NCBI RefSeq assembly: GCF_000812025.2
Contig: NZ_JWJE02000017.1
Span: 1-64,000, forward strand
Reading direction: 5' to 3'
Length of the DNA: 64,000 nucleotides
DNA from: Bacillus thermotolerans
GTDB taxonomy: Bacteria; Bacillota; Bacilli; Bacillales; Domibacillaceae
Shown: positions 39,885 to 49,718 of the stretch, piece by piece
Layout: each line of letters opens with the position of its first letter
Numbering within the stretch: the first letter of the stretch is position 1
The notes under the pieces: generated by a model
What the model saw: only the letters and a program-made list of their open reading frames with translations
The model's database searches: none
Told to the model about the DNA's origin: nothing
Program-made: the position numbers and the translations under genes

Positions 39885-41642
39885 ATGAGTAACGAGAAAG
39901 AGAACATGCTGGATGAATTAATTAAGAGGTTTAATGAGGAAAGCCTACAGAAAGACATCGACCGTCGGAGCTTCTTATCGGGAGCAAGCAAGGTAGCAGG
40001 AGCCTCGCTCGCTGTTGCAATTGCTCAATCAATGGGCGGATTCACCGTAGAAGCTGCACCTCAATTTAAGGATTATCCGTTTACACTTGGAGTTGCTTCG
40101 GGTGATCCGCTTTCTGACAGCGTCGTATTGTGGACGAGATTAGCGCCAGATCCATTAAATGGAGGCGGCATGCCTTCGCATGGTGTTGTGCCTGTGAAGT
40201 GGGAAATGGCATTAGATGAGCATTTTCGTAAAATCGTCAAGCGAGGGGTCGAGCATGCTCACCCAAGCCTAGCGCACTCGGTGCATGCGGAGGTATTTGG
40301 ACTGAAGCCAAACACAGTATATTACTACCGTTTCAAGGTAGGGAATGAATTAAGTCCGATTGGAAAGACGAAGACACTGCCAGCGAAAGGAGCTAGCGTA
40401 GAAAGCTTAACGTTTGCTTTTGCTTCCTGTCAGCAATATGAGCATGGTTACTATACAGCATACCAGCACATGGCTAAAGAAGAACTGGATTTAGTTTTCC
40501 ACTTAGGAGACTACATATATGAGTATGGGGCAGATGAATATGTAGCATCCACGGGGAATGTGCGTCAGCATAAAGGTGAGGAAATTATTACACTGACAGA
40601 CTACAGAAACCGTCATGCACAGTATCGTTCGGATGAACACTTAAAGGAAGCACATGCAGCTTTCCCATGGATCGTTACATGGGACGACCATGAGGTAGAG
40701 AATAATTATGCGAACGTCATCCCGGAGAAGGGTCAATCGGTGGAAGCATTCATTAAGCGCCGTGCCGCTGCTTATCAAGCTTATTATGAGCATATGCCGC
40801 TGCGGAAATCTTCCTTGCCGCATGATTCGAGCATGCAGCTGTACCGTGACTTCAAATACGGAGATCTTGCTTCTTTCTTTGTGCTGGATTCTCGACAATA
40901 TCGTGATGATCAAGCCAATGATGACGGCAGCAAACCGCATTCGCCGGAATCTCTTGACCCGTCACGCACATTGCTTGGAGAAGAGCAGGAGAAATGGCTG
41001 CTGGATCATATGGAGAAGTCAACATCTAAATGGAATGTGCTGGCCCAGCAGGTCTTCTTTACAGAGCGTAACTTTGGAACAGCGGCGTCTCCAGTGTACA
41101 GTATGGACTCTTGGGATGGCTATCCGGCCGCTCGTCAGCGCATTACAGATTTCGCAACCGATAAAGATATGGATAACATGATTGTATTGACAGGAGATGT
41201 TCATGCCAGCTGGGCTGCTAACATAAAAGAGGACTACAGCAATCCGGAATCTAAAACACTTGGAGCTGAATTTGTCGGCACATCTATCACGTCTGGGGGC
41301 GATGGCTCCGATGTTCGTGCCGATACAGAGAAGGTATTGGCGGAGAATCCGCACATTGAATTCTTTAATAACTACCGAGGCTATGTTCGCTGCCGGGTAA
41401 CCCCTGATCAGTGGAGAGCAGATTATCGGGTTGTTCCATTTGTTTCTAGCAAAGGAGCGGATATAACCACTCGTGCTTCTTTCGTATATGAAAGAGACGG
41501 GAAAGGTTTGAGAGAGATTTCTGTTAACACCGTGCCAGAAGGCATCCAAAAGTCAACTGAGATCGAAGAGGATCGTCATAAGGCCCACAAACGTGCGCAT
41601 GAAAGACAAATGAGAAAAAAGAGAGGGAAGGTAAAGAATTAA
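39885..41642 (+). CDS. phoD: Alkaline phosphatase/phosphodiesterase PhoD, Tat-exported
   Basis: A 585-residue PhoD with an N-terminal Tat signal (Arg27-Arg28 in DRRSFLSG, hydrophobic stretch, EAAPQF cleavage region). Catalytic-domain segments follow: GVASGDPLSDSVVLWTRL, FAFASCQQYEHGYY, HLGDYIYEYG, TWDDHEVENNY, LDSRQYRDDQ and VLTGDVHASW. It hydrolyses phosphate di- and monoesters outside the cell, including teichoic acid in B. subtilis, using Ca and Fe. AAAGAGGTGAAGGGG precedes the ATG. No tatA/tatC genes adjoin it here, unlike B. subtilis phoD-tatAd-tatCd. Confidence 0.93.
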   Translation: MSNEKENMLDELIKRFNEESLQKDIDRRSFLSGASKVAGASLAVAIAQSMGGFTVEAAPQFKDYPFTLGVASGDPLSDSVVLWTRLAPDPLNGGGMPSHGVVPVKWEMALDEHFRKIVKRGVEHAHPSLAHSVHAEVFGLKPNTVYYYRFKVGNELSPIGKTKTLPAKGASVESLTFAFASCQQYEHGYYTAYQHMAKEELDLVFHLGDYIYEYGADEYVASTGNVRQHKGEEIITLTDYRNRHAQYRSDEHLKEAHAAFPWIVTWDDHEVENNYANVIPEKGQSVEAFIKRRAAAYQAYYEHMPLRKSSLPHDSSMQLYRDFKYGDLASFFVLDSRQYRDDQANDDGSKPHSPESLDPSRTLLGEEQEKWLLDHMEKSTSKWNVLAQQVFFTERNFGTAASPVYSMDSWDGYPAARQRITDFATDKDMDNMIVLTGDVHASWAANIKEDYSNPESKTLGAEFVGTSITSGGDGSDVRADTEKVLAENPHIEFFNNYRGYVRCRVTPDQWRADYRVVPFVSSKGADITTRASFVYERDGKGLREISVNTVPEGIQKSTEIEEDRHKAHKRAHERQMRKKRGKVKN

Positions 41643-41702
41643 AAAAGGCGGTTACGCTTTTAGATAGCTCACAGCAGCAAGTGAGATGGAGCAAGAACCG
41701 GT

Positions 41703-41731
41703 AAAGAAGGCACCTAAAGGGTGCTTTCTTT
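41703..41731. terminator. Hairpin after phoD
   Basis: AAAGAAGGCACC pairs with GGGTGCTTTCTTT. The T-run is short. Confidence 0.65.
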
Positions 41732-41793
41732 AGTTTCAGGAAGGCAAAAATAGTGAATAAGAAAGGAGAGAGGGCTAAAAAGGAGGAGTTTGT

Positions 41794-42201
41794 ATGGAAG
41801 AAATGAACCTTAGAGAACAAATTGTATTGACATATTATATTCATTATTATGTGGACAACGACCCCAATACAATGGCTGAACTGCATCATGCCTTATCAGA
41901 AGAGCTGGGAGAAACATATACAGAGACTTTGGAAGAGTTGAAAGAAGAAGGCTTAGTCAATGGCTTAGAGGCGCTTCCGGATTCCTATGTAGAGCAAGGG
42001 GCAGAAAAAATCACCAAACCTATGCTTACGAATAAAGGGGTCATGCTGATTGAAAATATACTGGACATACACTCCTATGCAGTAGAAAGGGATAAGCTGT
42101 CCTATATTCAAAATAACTTGGAGCGGAACAGCATTCGACTCACTGTCCAAACGCTAAAGAATTATTTGGAGAAAGCGAAGAAGGGGAGTGCAGAGGAATA
42201 A
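41794..42201 (+). CDS. Putative winged-helix DNA-binding protein
   Basis: A 135-residue protein. The first 60 residues (LREQIVLTYYIHYYVDNDPNTMAELHHALSEEL...TLEELKEEGLVNGL) look like a helix-turn-helix with a following wing (MLTNKGVMLIENIL), and the tail is a coiled coil. This resembles small PadR/MarR-like regulators but I recognise no defined family. AAAGGAGGAG sits before the ATG. It is followed at 81 bases by the DUF202 gene. Confidence 0.65.
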   Translation: MEEMNLREQIVLTYYIHYYVDNDPNTMAELHHALSEELGETYTETLEELKEEGLVNGLEALPDSYVEQGAEKITKPMLTNKGVMLIENILDIHSYAVERDKLSYIQNNLERNSIRLTVQTLKNYLEKAKKGSAEE

Positions 42202-42282
42202 AGAAGAACGAATATCGCGCATATTAGGAAAGATAGCGGCTATATCATGTCGAGAGGAAAAGGCAGGGGTGGAGTAAAGAAA

Positions 42283-42648
42283 ATGGATCAACCAAAGTAT
42301 GATGAATCGAAGTACATCCAGCAGCATTTAGCGAATGAACGAACCTTCCTTGCCTGGCTCCGAACGGGGATTGCCATTATAGGTATTGGTTTTTTGGCCG
42401 TAACCTTGCATTTAAATTATGGCCCTTTAGTAAGTGAAGTGACGGACCGGCTTTCCGTTTGGATGATGGTAACATCGCTGATCGTAGGGTTAGGAGTACT
42501 GCTGACAGGTATGCTTAGCTATTTTCAAAAAAGAAAAGCCATTAATGAGTCTTCCTTCCGTTCATCTGGCGGGATGATCCTTCTCGTTACTTCTGCTGTC
42601 AGTTTGCTTGTTATACTGCTGGCTTTTTATTTTTTGCTCATCTTGTAA
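42283..42648 (+). CDS. DUF202 (YidH-family) membrane protein
   Basis: A 121-residue protein with three helices and the DUF202 signature FLAWLRTGIAIIGIGFLAV, with ANERT before it, then a SYFQKRKAIN-type loop. The family is widespread and uncharacterised. The ATG at 42283 has GGGGTGGAG upstream; the ATG at 42247 would add 12 basic residues without a ribosome site. Confidence 0.85.
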   Translation: MDQPKYDESKYIQQHLANERTFLAWLRTGIAIIGIGFLAVTLHLNYGPLVSEVTDRLSVWMMVTSLIVGLGVLLTGMLSYFQKRKAINESSFRSSGGMILLVTSAVSLLVILLAFYFLLIL

Positions 42649-42672
42649 GGCTGCCGTTTTTACCAGCGAAAG

Positions 42673-42710
42673 TACAGGCCCGATAAGCGTATCGCGCCTG
42701 TATTTTTTTA
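42673..42710. terminator. Intrinsic terminator between convergent genes
   Basis: TACAGGCCCGATA pairs with TATCGCGCCTGTA around AGCG, followed by seven T. Confidence 0.85.
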
Positions 42711-42732
42711 GATCATTTATACGTGAACGTTG

Positions 42733-43083
42733 TCAAGAAAAGCTAGTAATTGGAGTGGAAGGCTGATCTCTGTAAGAACGGTAGGAGAGAATCTGTGCCG
42801 CTCCTTTCGTAACATCAAGCTGTAAAATATGGTTGTCCTTCTTTTCTAGATAATAAAAGGCACCATCATATTTCAGGTTATAAAACGTATACTCAGCCCC
42901 TAGCCAATTTCTTCTTTCTATGTTCGCTTCCGGGTGATTAGTAATGAACTCAGCCAAGTCAGAGACCGAAACAGCAGATGGTTTCTTCGGTCGCGAATTT
43001 ACGTCCTCTTTCTTGTCCTTCATCATCTGAGATGCCTGATTGAGTGTTTGTTTAGCCTTTTGAACAATTCTATTAATATTCAT
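42733..43083 (-). CDS. Small hypothetical protein
   Basis: A 116-residue protein with an N-terminal amphipathic helix (INRIVQKAKQTLNQASQMMKD), a disordered linker and a compact beta-rich C-terminal domain (NWLGAEYTFYNLKYDGAFYYLEKK) containing aromatic strands. AAAGGAGG lies 11 bases before the ATG. Family unknown. The convergent DUF202 gene shares the terminator. Confidence 0.65.
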   Translation of the reverse strand: MNINRIVQKAKQTLNQASQMMKDKKEDVNSRPKKPSAVSVSDLAEFITNHPEANIERRNWLGAEYTFYNLKYDGAFYYLEKKDNHILQLDVTKGAAQILSYRSYRDQPSTPITSFS

Positions 43084-43650
43084 CCTCCATATCGCCTCCT
43101 TTCTCTATATATTCCCGTTATTCAGTCAGTTATCCATAAAAATAAACGGTATTTAACCGTTAAATTTGTACCTTCATCTCTCATAAATAAATGATGGAAG
43201 ATAACCTGACGCATGCCTGGCGGAACCCCTTCTTCTTTATTTATAATCAAATCATCCTTTACCGAAAGAAAAGCAAGTCTGAAGAATTTATACAAGTATA
43301 GAATTTCCCCATGTATTTACTTACATGAAGTACATAACAAAATGAAATTTTAAAAATTATAAAAAAATAAAGCGGTGTTAACTGGAATATTATTGATTTT
43401 TAGTTAAATAAGTACAAAACGCAAGAAGTGGATTAAATCAACAATGAAAGCGTTTTTTAATGCTGAAAGAAGATTCAAAAGAATCGTTATATATTTTTAT
43501 ATATCAAAAATAGATCGTTTTTATAAAAATTATATATTGTTCAGATTGGTTGTCCCGCCATACAATTAAGTCAAGAAAAGCGAATCAACCATCACATCAA
43601 CGAATCACCAAATGAAAACGGTTGGTCACGAAACAGAAAGGGTGAGGGAA
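43084..43650 (+). other. 567-bp AT-rich region upstream of gltA
   Basis: No gene is visible. A partial cre-like box TGAAAGCGTTTTTT lies at 43445-43458, and a small AGATTC...GAATC hairpin follows near 43470. Several AT-rich stretches could be the gltA promoter. No gltC regulator gene, T-box or GlnR/TnrA palindrome was recognised. Confidence 0.45.
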
Positions 43651-46600
43651 ATGAAACCAATAACAACTCCAACAAAACAAGGACTATACGATCCGGCTTA
43701 TGAACATGATGCATGTGGAATTGGGTTCATTGCCAATATAAAAGGAAATATTTCCCGAGAGATTGTTAAACAGGGTATCTCCATGCTCTGCCGGCTTGAG
43801 CACCGCGGCGGCCAGGGAAGTGATCCTCAGACAGGCGATGGAGCAGGCATTATGGTGCAAGTTCCACATTATTTTTTTCAGCAAACATGCAATGACTTAA
43901 ATATACCAGAGACAGGAAACTACGGAGTTGGCATGCTGTTCCTGCCGCAAGACAAAGAAGAACGTAAATGGTTCGAACGAACATTCGAAGCCATTGTGCA
44001 GGAGGAAGAACAAACGCTTCTTGGTTGGCGTGATGTACCAGTGGATGCCTCACAGATCGGCCAAGCAGCAAAGGAGAGCCAGCCATTTATCCGTCAAGTA
44101 TTTATTGAAAAATCAGATAAAAGTATGTCTGAACAAGCATTTGAACGGATTTTGTATGTTATTCGCAAGCGGGCAGAAAGTGAAGCGCTTAAAAGACAAC
44201 TCATTACCTGTTATTTTGCCAGCTTATCCACACGGACCATCGTGTATAAAGGCATGCTGACTACTCAGCAACTTGATCAATTCTATTTGGACCTGCAGGA
44301 TCCGGCTTTTCAATCAGCCTTTGCACTTGTTCATTCCCGATTTAGTACGAATACATTCCCTAGTTGGGAACGAGCCCATCCAAACCGTTATTTGATTCAC
44401 AACGGGGAAATTAATACGGTACAGGGAAATATCAATTGGATGAAAGCAAGAGAGCAGGTCATGACATCTTCTGTGTTCGGTCCCCGTATGGAAAAAGTAT
44501 TGCCAATTATAGATGAAAGCGGAAGTGATTCATCTTCGTTTGATAATTGCCTGGAGTTTTTCACTTTAGCCGGACGTTCTTTAGCTGAGACCGCCATGAT
44601 GATGGTGCCGCAGCCGTGGGAAAAAGATGAAGAAATGAACGGCTTGTTAAAAGCCTTTTACTCTTATCACAGCCATTTAATGGAGCCATGGGACGGACCA
44701 GCTGCCTTTGCTTTCACGGATGGTCGTCAAATAGGAGCCACGCTTGATCGTAATGGACTTCGTCCGGCGCGTTACTGTATAACGGCAGACGATACAATTA
44801 TCTTTTCCTCGGAAGCAGGGGCACTGGATATTCCGTCAGAACAAATCATTAAAAAAGGAAGGCTAAGCCCAGGCAGTCTGCTCCTAGTTGATTTGATAGA
44901 GGGGAGAATCATTCCGGACAAAGAAGTGAAGGAACAGGTTTCCAAGCAGCGTCCATATCGTCAATGGTTAAACGAACACAGCACTCATATTAATGAATTG
45001 CCCGTAGCGGAAGCGAAGGGTGGGAACAAAGAGTTCTCATTATTAAAGGTGCAAAAAGCCTTCGGCTACACAAATGAAGAACGCGCCAAGTATTTAGCAC
45101 CAATGGCAAGAGAAGGAAAAGAGCCAGCGGGTTCAATGGGGAACGATACACCGCTAGCTGTATTATCAGAAAAGCCCCAGCTTCTCTACAATTATTTCAG
45201 GCAATTATTTGCTCAGGTTACTAACCCGCCGATTGATGCGATTCGGGAGGAGTTCGTTACTTCAACGACTACAATGCTTGGAGCTGAAGGGAACTTGCTT
45301 GAACTATCCGGGAAGAACTGTGAACGTATTCGGCTAGATACACCGGTTTGCTCGGATAAGGTTTTAACAAAGCTTCGTTACAACAATCATCCATCTTTCC
45401 AAACAAGAACATTTGACATGCTATTTGAAGCGGAATACGGTGAAGCGGCTCTAGAGTCAGCTTTGCAAGCGTTATTTCAATCCGTTGATCACGCGATTGA
45501 AGAAGGTATTTCTTTGGTTATTCTGTCTGATAAACAGCTCAATAGTCACCTAGCGGCCATGCCAGCTTTACTAGCTGTAAGCGGCTTACACCATCACCTT
45601 GTGCGACAAGGAACGAGAACAAAGGTAAGTATGATAGTAGAAACTGGTGAAGCAAGAGATGTCCATCAGTTATGTATGCTTGTTGGATACGGAGCAGACG
45701 TGGTCAATCCATATATTGCCTTCGCAGCTATTAAGGAGATGGCTGAGAAGGGTGAATTGGAACAAATAGATACAGATCAAGCGGTTAGCAACTATATTAA
45801 GGCAGCAACAAACGGCATGGTGAAGGTATTATCGAAAATGGGGATTTCTACTATACAAAGTTATAGAGGAGCACAAATTTTCGAGGCTGTGGGAATCGAT
45901 GAATCAGTAATCTCTAGGTATTTTACAGGAACCGCTGCCCGTTTAGGCGGAATTAAGCTAGAGACAATCGCTAAGGAAACACTATTGCGGCACGAAGCAG
46001 CTTTCTCTGAAACAACTGTTGGGGCGTTAGAGGCAGGAAGTGACTTCCAATGGCGCCATGATGGTGAAGCCCATGCTTTTCGGCCTGGTACTATTCACTT
46101 GCTCCAGCGGGCTTGCCGGGAAAATAATTATGAACTCTATAAAAAGTATGCTTCCATGGCAAATGAGGAGCAGCTGATTTTCCTTCGTGGACTATTTAAG
46201 TTCAAAGACCGCACGTCCATTCCAATTGAGGAAGTGGAATCAATTGAGTCCATTTGCCGCCGATTCAAAACAGGAGCCATGTCGTACGGCTCGTTAAGCC
46301 AGGAAGCGCATGAAATTCTGGCTATCGCTATGAACCGCATTGGCGGAAAAAGCAATAGCGGAGAAGGCGGTGAGCACCCTAGCCGCTATACACCAGATGA
46401 AAATGGAGACTTGCGCCGCAGTGCGATTAAGCAAGTTGCGTCAGGACGATTTGGAGTATCCAGCCACTATCTAGTCAATGCTGATGAAATTCAAATTAAA
46501 ATGGCGCAAGGAGCAAAGCCTGGAGAAGGCGGACAGCTGCCCGGCAATAAAGTATATCCGTGGATTGCTGAGGTGCGGGGTTCTACACCGGGAGTCGAAT

Positions 46601-48159
46601 TAATCTCGCCTCCTCCGCACCATGACATTTATTCGATAGAAGATCTTGCCCAGCTCATTCATGACTTAAAAAACGCAAACCCGCAAGCGCGTATTAGTGT
46701 GAAGCTTGTCTCGAAGGCTGGTGTTGGCACGATTGCTGCCGGGGTTGCTAAAGGATTAGCGGATGTCATCTTAATCAGTGGATCAGAAGGCGGTACCGGA
46801 GCTGCACCAAGAACAAGTATTAAACACGCTGGCATGCCATGGGAAATTGGCTTAGCAGAAACACACCAAACATTAATGCTTAATGGTCTCCGCGACCGGA
46901 TTGTTCTCGAGACAGACGGAAAAATGATGACCGGACGCGACGTAGCTATCGCCGCATTATTAGGTGCAGAAGAATATGGCTTTGCTACTGCTCCGCTTGT
47001 TGTGCTGGGATGTGTGCTTGTTCGGGCCTGTCACTTGAACACATGTCCAGTGGGAATTGCCACCCAGGATCCGGAATTGCGCAAGAAATTTATTGGCCAG
47101 CCCGAACATGTCGAAAACTTCATGAGGTTTATCGCACAAGATGTCCGTGAAATCATGGCGCAACTAGGATTTCGCACGGTCAATGAAATGATTGGACGTA
47201 CAGATGCTTTAACGGTAGATGAAAAGGTGCAGGGACATTGGAAGGCAAAAGAAATGGATTTATCTTCCTTCCTGTATGTGCCTAATTCACCGGCGCAAGG
47301 AGGAATGTATAATCAGCGTCAGCAGGATCATGGTTTAGAAAGGTCGCTTGACTATAAGGAGATTTTAGAAGCATGCAAGCCGGCTTTGGAGAAAAGGAAG
47401 CCAGTGACGGCCGATTTCTCTATTCAAAATATTCAGCGAACTGCCGTTACGATGCTGGGCAGCAAAATTTCACAGTGCTTTGGCCAGGAGGGGCTGCCTA
47501 ATGACACGATCCAATTAAACTTTACTGGATCTGCCGGACAAAGCTTCGGTGCTTTTGTTCCGAAGGGAGTAACGATGACACTCGAAGGGGAAGCGAATGA
47601 CTATGTCGGAAAGGGACTGTCAGGCGGAAAAATCATTGTAAAGCCATCAATTAACTCAGCTATTGTCCCTGCAGAAAGTGTCATTATTGGAAATGTAGCT
47701 CTCTATGGAGCGACAGCAGGAGAGGCATACATCCATGGACTGGCTGGTGAGCGGTTTGCTGTTAGAAATAGTGGGGTGAATGCAGTAGTTGAAGGAATTG
47801 GAGGTCATGGCTGTGAATACATGACAGGCGGAAAAGTTGTTGTCCTTGGGGAAGTCGGCAAAAACTTTGCTGCTGGGATGACAGGTGGGATCGCCTATGT
47901 ATACGCGGAGGAGCCAGGATCCTTTTATCAAACGTACAATCAAGAGCACGTGAATCTCGATCCTCTTACATCCGAAGCAGAGATAGAAGAGCTAAAACGG
48001 CTTCTCTCTAATCATTATCGTTATACGGAAAGTGAGCGTGCTTTATTCCTTCTTAACAACTGGGAAGATCATTTAACAAACTGGGTGAAAGTGATTCCGA
48101 AAGAGTACAAGAGAATGATGGAAGCAGAAGGCGAGAAAGATATTCATGCTGTTTCCTAG
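43651..48159 (+). CDS. gltA: Glutamate synthase (GOGAT), large subunit
   Basis: A 1502-residue large subunit. A short propeptide precedes the catalytic Cys22 (EHDACGIGFIA), the N-terminal amidotransferase nucleophile exposed by cleavage. Next come the central domain, the FMN domain (KMAQGAKPGEGGQLPG, GSEGGTGAAP), the 3Fe-4S cysteines (RACHLNTCPVGIATQ) and the C-terminal beta-helix (GGKIIVKP, GGKVVVLGEVGKNF). It makes glutamate from glutamine and 2-oxoglutarate with GltB. The ATG at 43651 has AGGGTGAGGG upstream; an ATG at 43612 would lengthen the propeptide. Confidence 0.96.
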   Translation: MKPITTPTKQGLYDPAYEHDACGIGFIANIKGNISREIVKQGISMLCRLEHRGGQGSDPQTGDGAGIMVQVPHYFFQQTCNDLNIPETGNYGVGMLFLPQDKEERKWFERTFEAIVQEEEQTLLGWRDVPVDASQIGQAAKESQPFIRQVFIEKSDKSMSEQAFERILYVIRKRAESEALKRQLITCYFASLSTRTIVYKGMLTTQQLDQFYLDLQDPAFQSAFALVHSRFSTNTFPSWERAHPNRYLIHNGEINTVQGNINWMKAREQVMTSSVFGPRMEKVLPIIDESGSDSSSFDNCLEFFTLAGRSLAETAMMMVPQPWEKDEEMNGLLKAFYSYHSHLMEPWDGPAAFAFTDGRQIGATLDRNGLRPARYCITADDTIIFSSEAGALDIPSEQIIKKGRLSPGSLLLVDLIEGRIIPDKEVKEQVSKQRPYRQWLNEHSTHINELPVAEAKGGNKEFSLLKVQKAFGYTNEERAKYLAPMAREGKEPAGSMGNDTPLAVLSEKPQLLYNYFRQLFAQVTNPPIDAIREEFVTSTTTMLGAEGNLLELSGKNCERIRLDTPVCSDKVLTKLRYNNHPSFQTRTFDMLFEAEYGEAALESALQALFQSVDHAIEEGISLVILSDKQLNSHLAAMPALLAVSGLHHHLVRQGTRTKVSMIVETGEARDVHQLCMLVGYGADVVNPYIAFAAIKEMAEKGELEQIDTDQAVSNYIKAATNGMVKVLSKMGISTIQSYRGAQIFEAVGIDESVISRYFTGTAARLGGIKLETIAKETLLRHEAAFSETTVGALEAGSDFQWRHDGEAHAFRPGTIHLLQRACRENNYELYKKYASMANEEQLIFLRGLFKFKDRTSIPIEEVESIESICRRFKTGAMSYGSLSQEAHEILAIAMNRIGGKSNSGEGGEHPSRYTPDENGDLRRSAIKQVASGRFGVSSHYLVNADEIQIKMAQGAKPGEGGQLPGNKVYPWIAEVRGSTPGVELISPPPHHDIYSIEDLAQLIHDLKNANPQARISVKLVSKAGVGTIAAGVAKGLADVILISGSEGGTGAAPRTSIKHAGMPWEIGLAETHQTLMLNGLRDRIVLETDGKMMTGRDVAIAALLGAEEYGFATAPLVVLGCVLVRACHLNTCPVGIATQDPELRKKFIGQPEHVENFMRFIAQDVREIMAQLGFRTVNEMIGRTDALTVDEKVQGHWKAKEMDLSSFLYVPNSPAQGGMYNQRQQDHGLERSLDYKEILEACKPALEKRKPVTADFSIQNIQRTAVTMLGSKISQCFGQEGLPNDTIQLNFTGSAGQSFGAFVPKGVTMTLEGEANDYVGKGLSGGKIIVKPSINSAIVPAESVIIGNVALYGATAGEAYIHGLAGERFAVRNSGVNAVVEGIGGHGCEYMTGGKVVVLGEVGKNFAAGMTGGIAYVYAEEPGSFYQTYNQEHVNLDPLTSEAEIEELKRLLSNHYRYTESERALFLLNNWEDHLTNWVKVIPKEYKRMMEAEGEKDIHAVS

Positions 48160-48200
48160 AATAGAAGCGAGCGAGGAACAAAAATGAAAGGAGCTGCGTT

Positions 48201-49685
48201 ATGGGAAAGGTAACAGGTTTTATTGAATATGAACGGGAAACATCAGCTGAAAGAAGCCCCATTGAACGTTTGAATGACTGGAGTGAATATCAGCAGCCAA
48301 TGCCGGAGCACAAGCTTCAAACACAAGGAGCGCGCTGCATGGACTGCGGCACTCCTTTCTGCCACACGGGGATACAGCTCGGACATGAAACGATTGGCTG
48401 CCCTTTATACAACCTGATTCCGGAGTGGAATGATTTAGCCTACAAGGGCCGATGGAGAGAGGCGCTCGACCGGCTCTTGCAAACCAATAACTTCCCTGAA
48501 TTTACAGGGCGGGTTTGCCCGGCTCCATGCGAAGGGTCCTGTACAGTCGCTATTAACGACCCTGCAGTAGCGATCAAAAGTATTGAGCGTGCGATTATTG
48601 ATAAGGGGTTCGATGAGGGATGGATCGTTCCAAGTCCTCCATCCGTCCGGACAGGGAAGAAAGTAGCCGTAGTTGGCTCTGGTCCTGCAGGTCTTGCCAG
48701 TGCCGATGAATTAAATAAAGCGGGCCACTCCGTCACTGTCTATGAACGGTCGGACCGTATTGGCGGCCTTCTCATGTACGGCATACCTAACATGAAGCTT
48801 GATAAGGAAATTGTTGAGCGCCGGGTAAAGCTCTTAGAACAAGAGGGGGTCCAATTTGTCACAAACACTGAAATTGGAAAAGATATCAGCGCTAAGGAGC
48901 TGCGTGAGAAATACGACGCTGTCATTCTTTGTACCGGCGCTCAGAAGCACCGCGACTTGACGATTGAGGGAAGAAGATCAGCTGGTATTCATTTCGCGAT
49001 GGATTACTTAACGAAGAATACGAAAAGCTTATTGGATTCAAACCTTGAGGACGGTCAGTACATCTCTGCAGAAGGCAAGGATGTCATTGTAATCGGCGGA
49101 GGGGATACGGGGGCTGATTGTGTAGCTACAGCCCTGAGGCAAAAGTGTAAAAGCGTCGTTCAATTCGGCAAGCATCCACAGCTTCCGGCGGAGCGGGCAG
49201 CGGGGAATCCATGGCCTGAATATCCGCATACCTTTACGCTTGATTATGCCTATTCGGAAGCGGCTGCTCGCTTCGGGAGAGACCCGCGTGAGTATTCTAT
49301 CTTAACGAAGAAATTCGTCAAGGACGATGCTGGCAATGTGAAAGAGCTTCATACCGTGCAGGTAGAAAAAGTGAAAAATGAAAATGGCCAGCTTGTTACC
49401 CGCGAAATCCCGGGAACCGAGAAAATTTGGCCAGCTCAGCTCGTACTAGTCGCCATTGGATTTAGTGGCCCAGAGGAAGAGGTGATTCAAGCGTTTGATG
49501 TTGAACAAGATGGGCGCAGTTGTATACATACGCCTGAAAACCGTTATACAACGACGATAGACGGCGTATTCGCTGCTGGCGATGTGCGCAGAGGACAAAG
49601 TTTAATCGTCTGGGCTATTCAAGAAGGCCGGGGAGCCGCTCAAGAATGCAATCATTATTTAACAAAGCAGACTGTGTCTGCATAA
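48201..49685 (+). CDS. gltB: Glutamate synthase (GOGAT), small subunit
   Basis: A 494-residue flavoprotein: 4Fe-4S motifs CMDCGTPFC and CPAPCEGSC at the N-terminus, FAD site VAVVGSGPAGLASADEL, NADPH site VIGGGDTGADCVATAL and GVFAAGDVRRGQSLIVWAI near the end. It transfers electrons from NADPH to GltA. AAAGGAGCTGC precedes the ATG; it begins 41 bases after gltA. Confidence 0.96.
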   Translation: MGKVTGFIEYERETSAERSPIERLNDWSEYQQPMPEHKLQTQGARCMDCGTPFCHTGIQLGHETIGCPLYNLIPEWNDLAYKGRWREALDRLLQTNNFPEFTGRVCPAPCEGSCTVAINDPAVAIKSIERAIIDKGFDEGWIVPSPPSVRTGKKVAVVGSGPAGLASADELNKAGHSVTVYERSDRIGGLLMYGIPNMKLDKEIVERRVKLLEQEGVQFVTNTEIGKDISAKELREKYDAVILCTGAQKHRDLTIEGRRSAGIHFAMDYLTKNTKSLLDSNLEDGQYISAEGKDVIVIGGGDTGADCVATALRQKCKSVVQFGKHPQLPAERAAGNPWPEYPHTFTLDYAYSEAAARFGRDPREYSILTKKFVKDDAGNVKELHTVQVEKVKNENGQLVTREIPGTEKIWPAQLVLVAIGFSGPEEEVIQAFDVEQDGRSCIHTPENRYTTTIDGVFAAGDVRRGQSLIVWAIQEGRGAAQECNHYLTKQTVSA

Positions 49686-49718
49686 ATAATTTATAGAAAG
49701 ATGAAGGGGAGAATGAAA

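Noticed and set aside
40708-41549. Overlapping open frames of 157 and 176 codons inside phoD (plus and minus strand)
   Set aside because: They are fully contained in the well-supported phoD gene, lack ribosome sites and have atypical composition.
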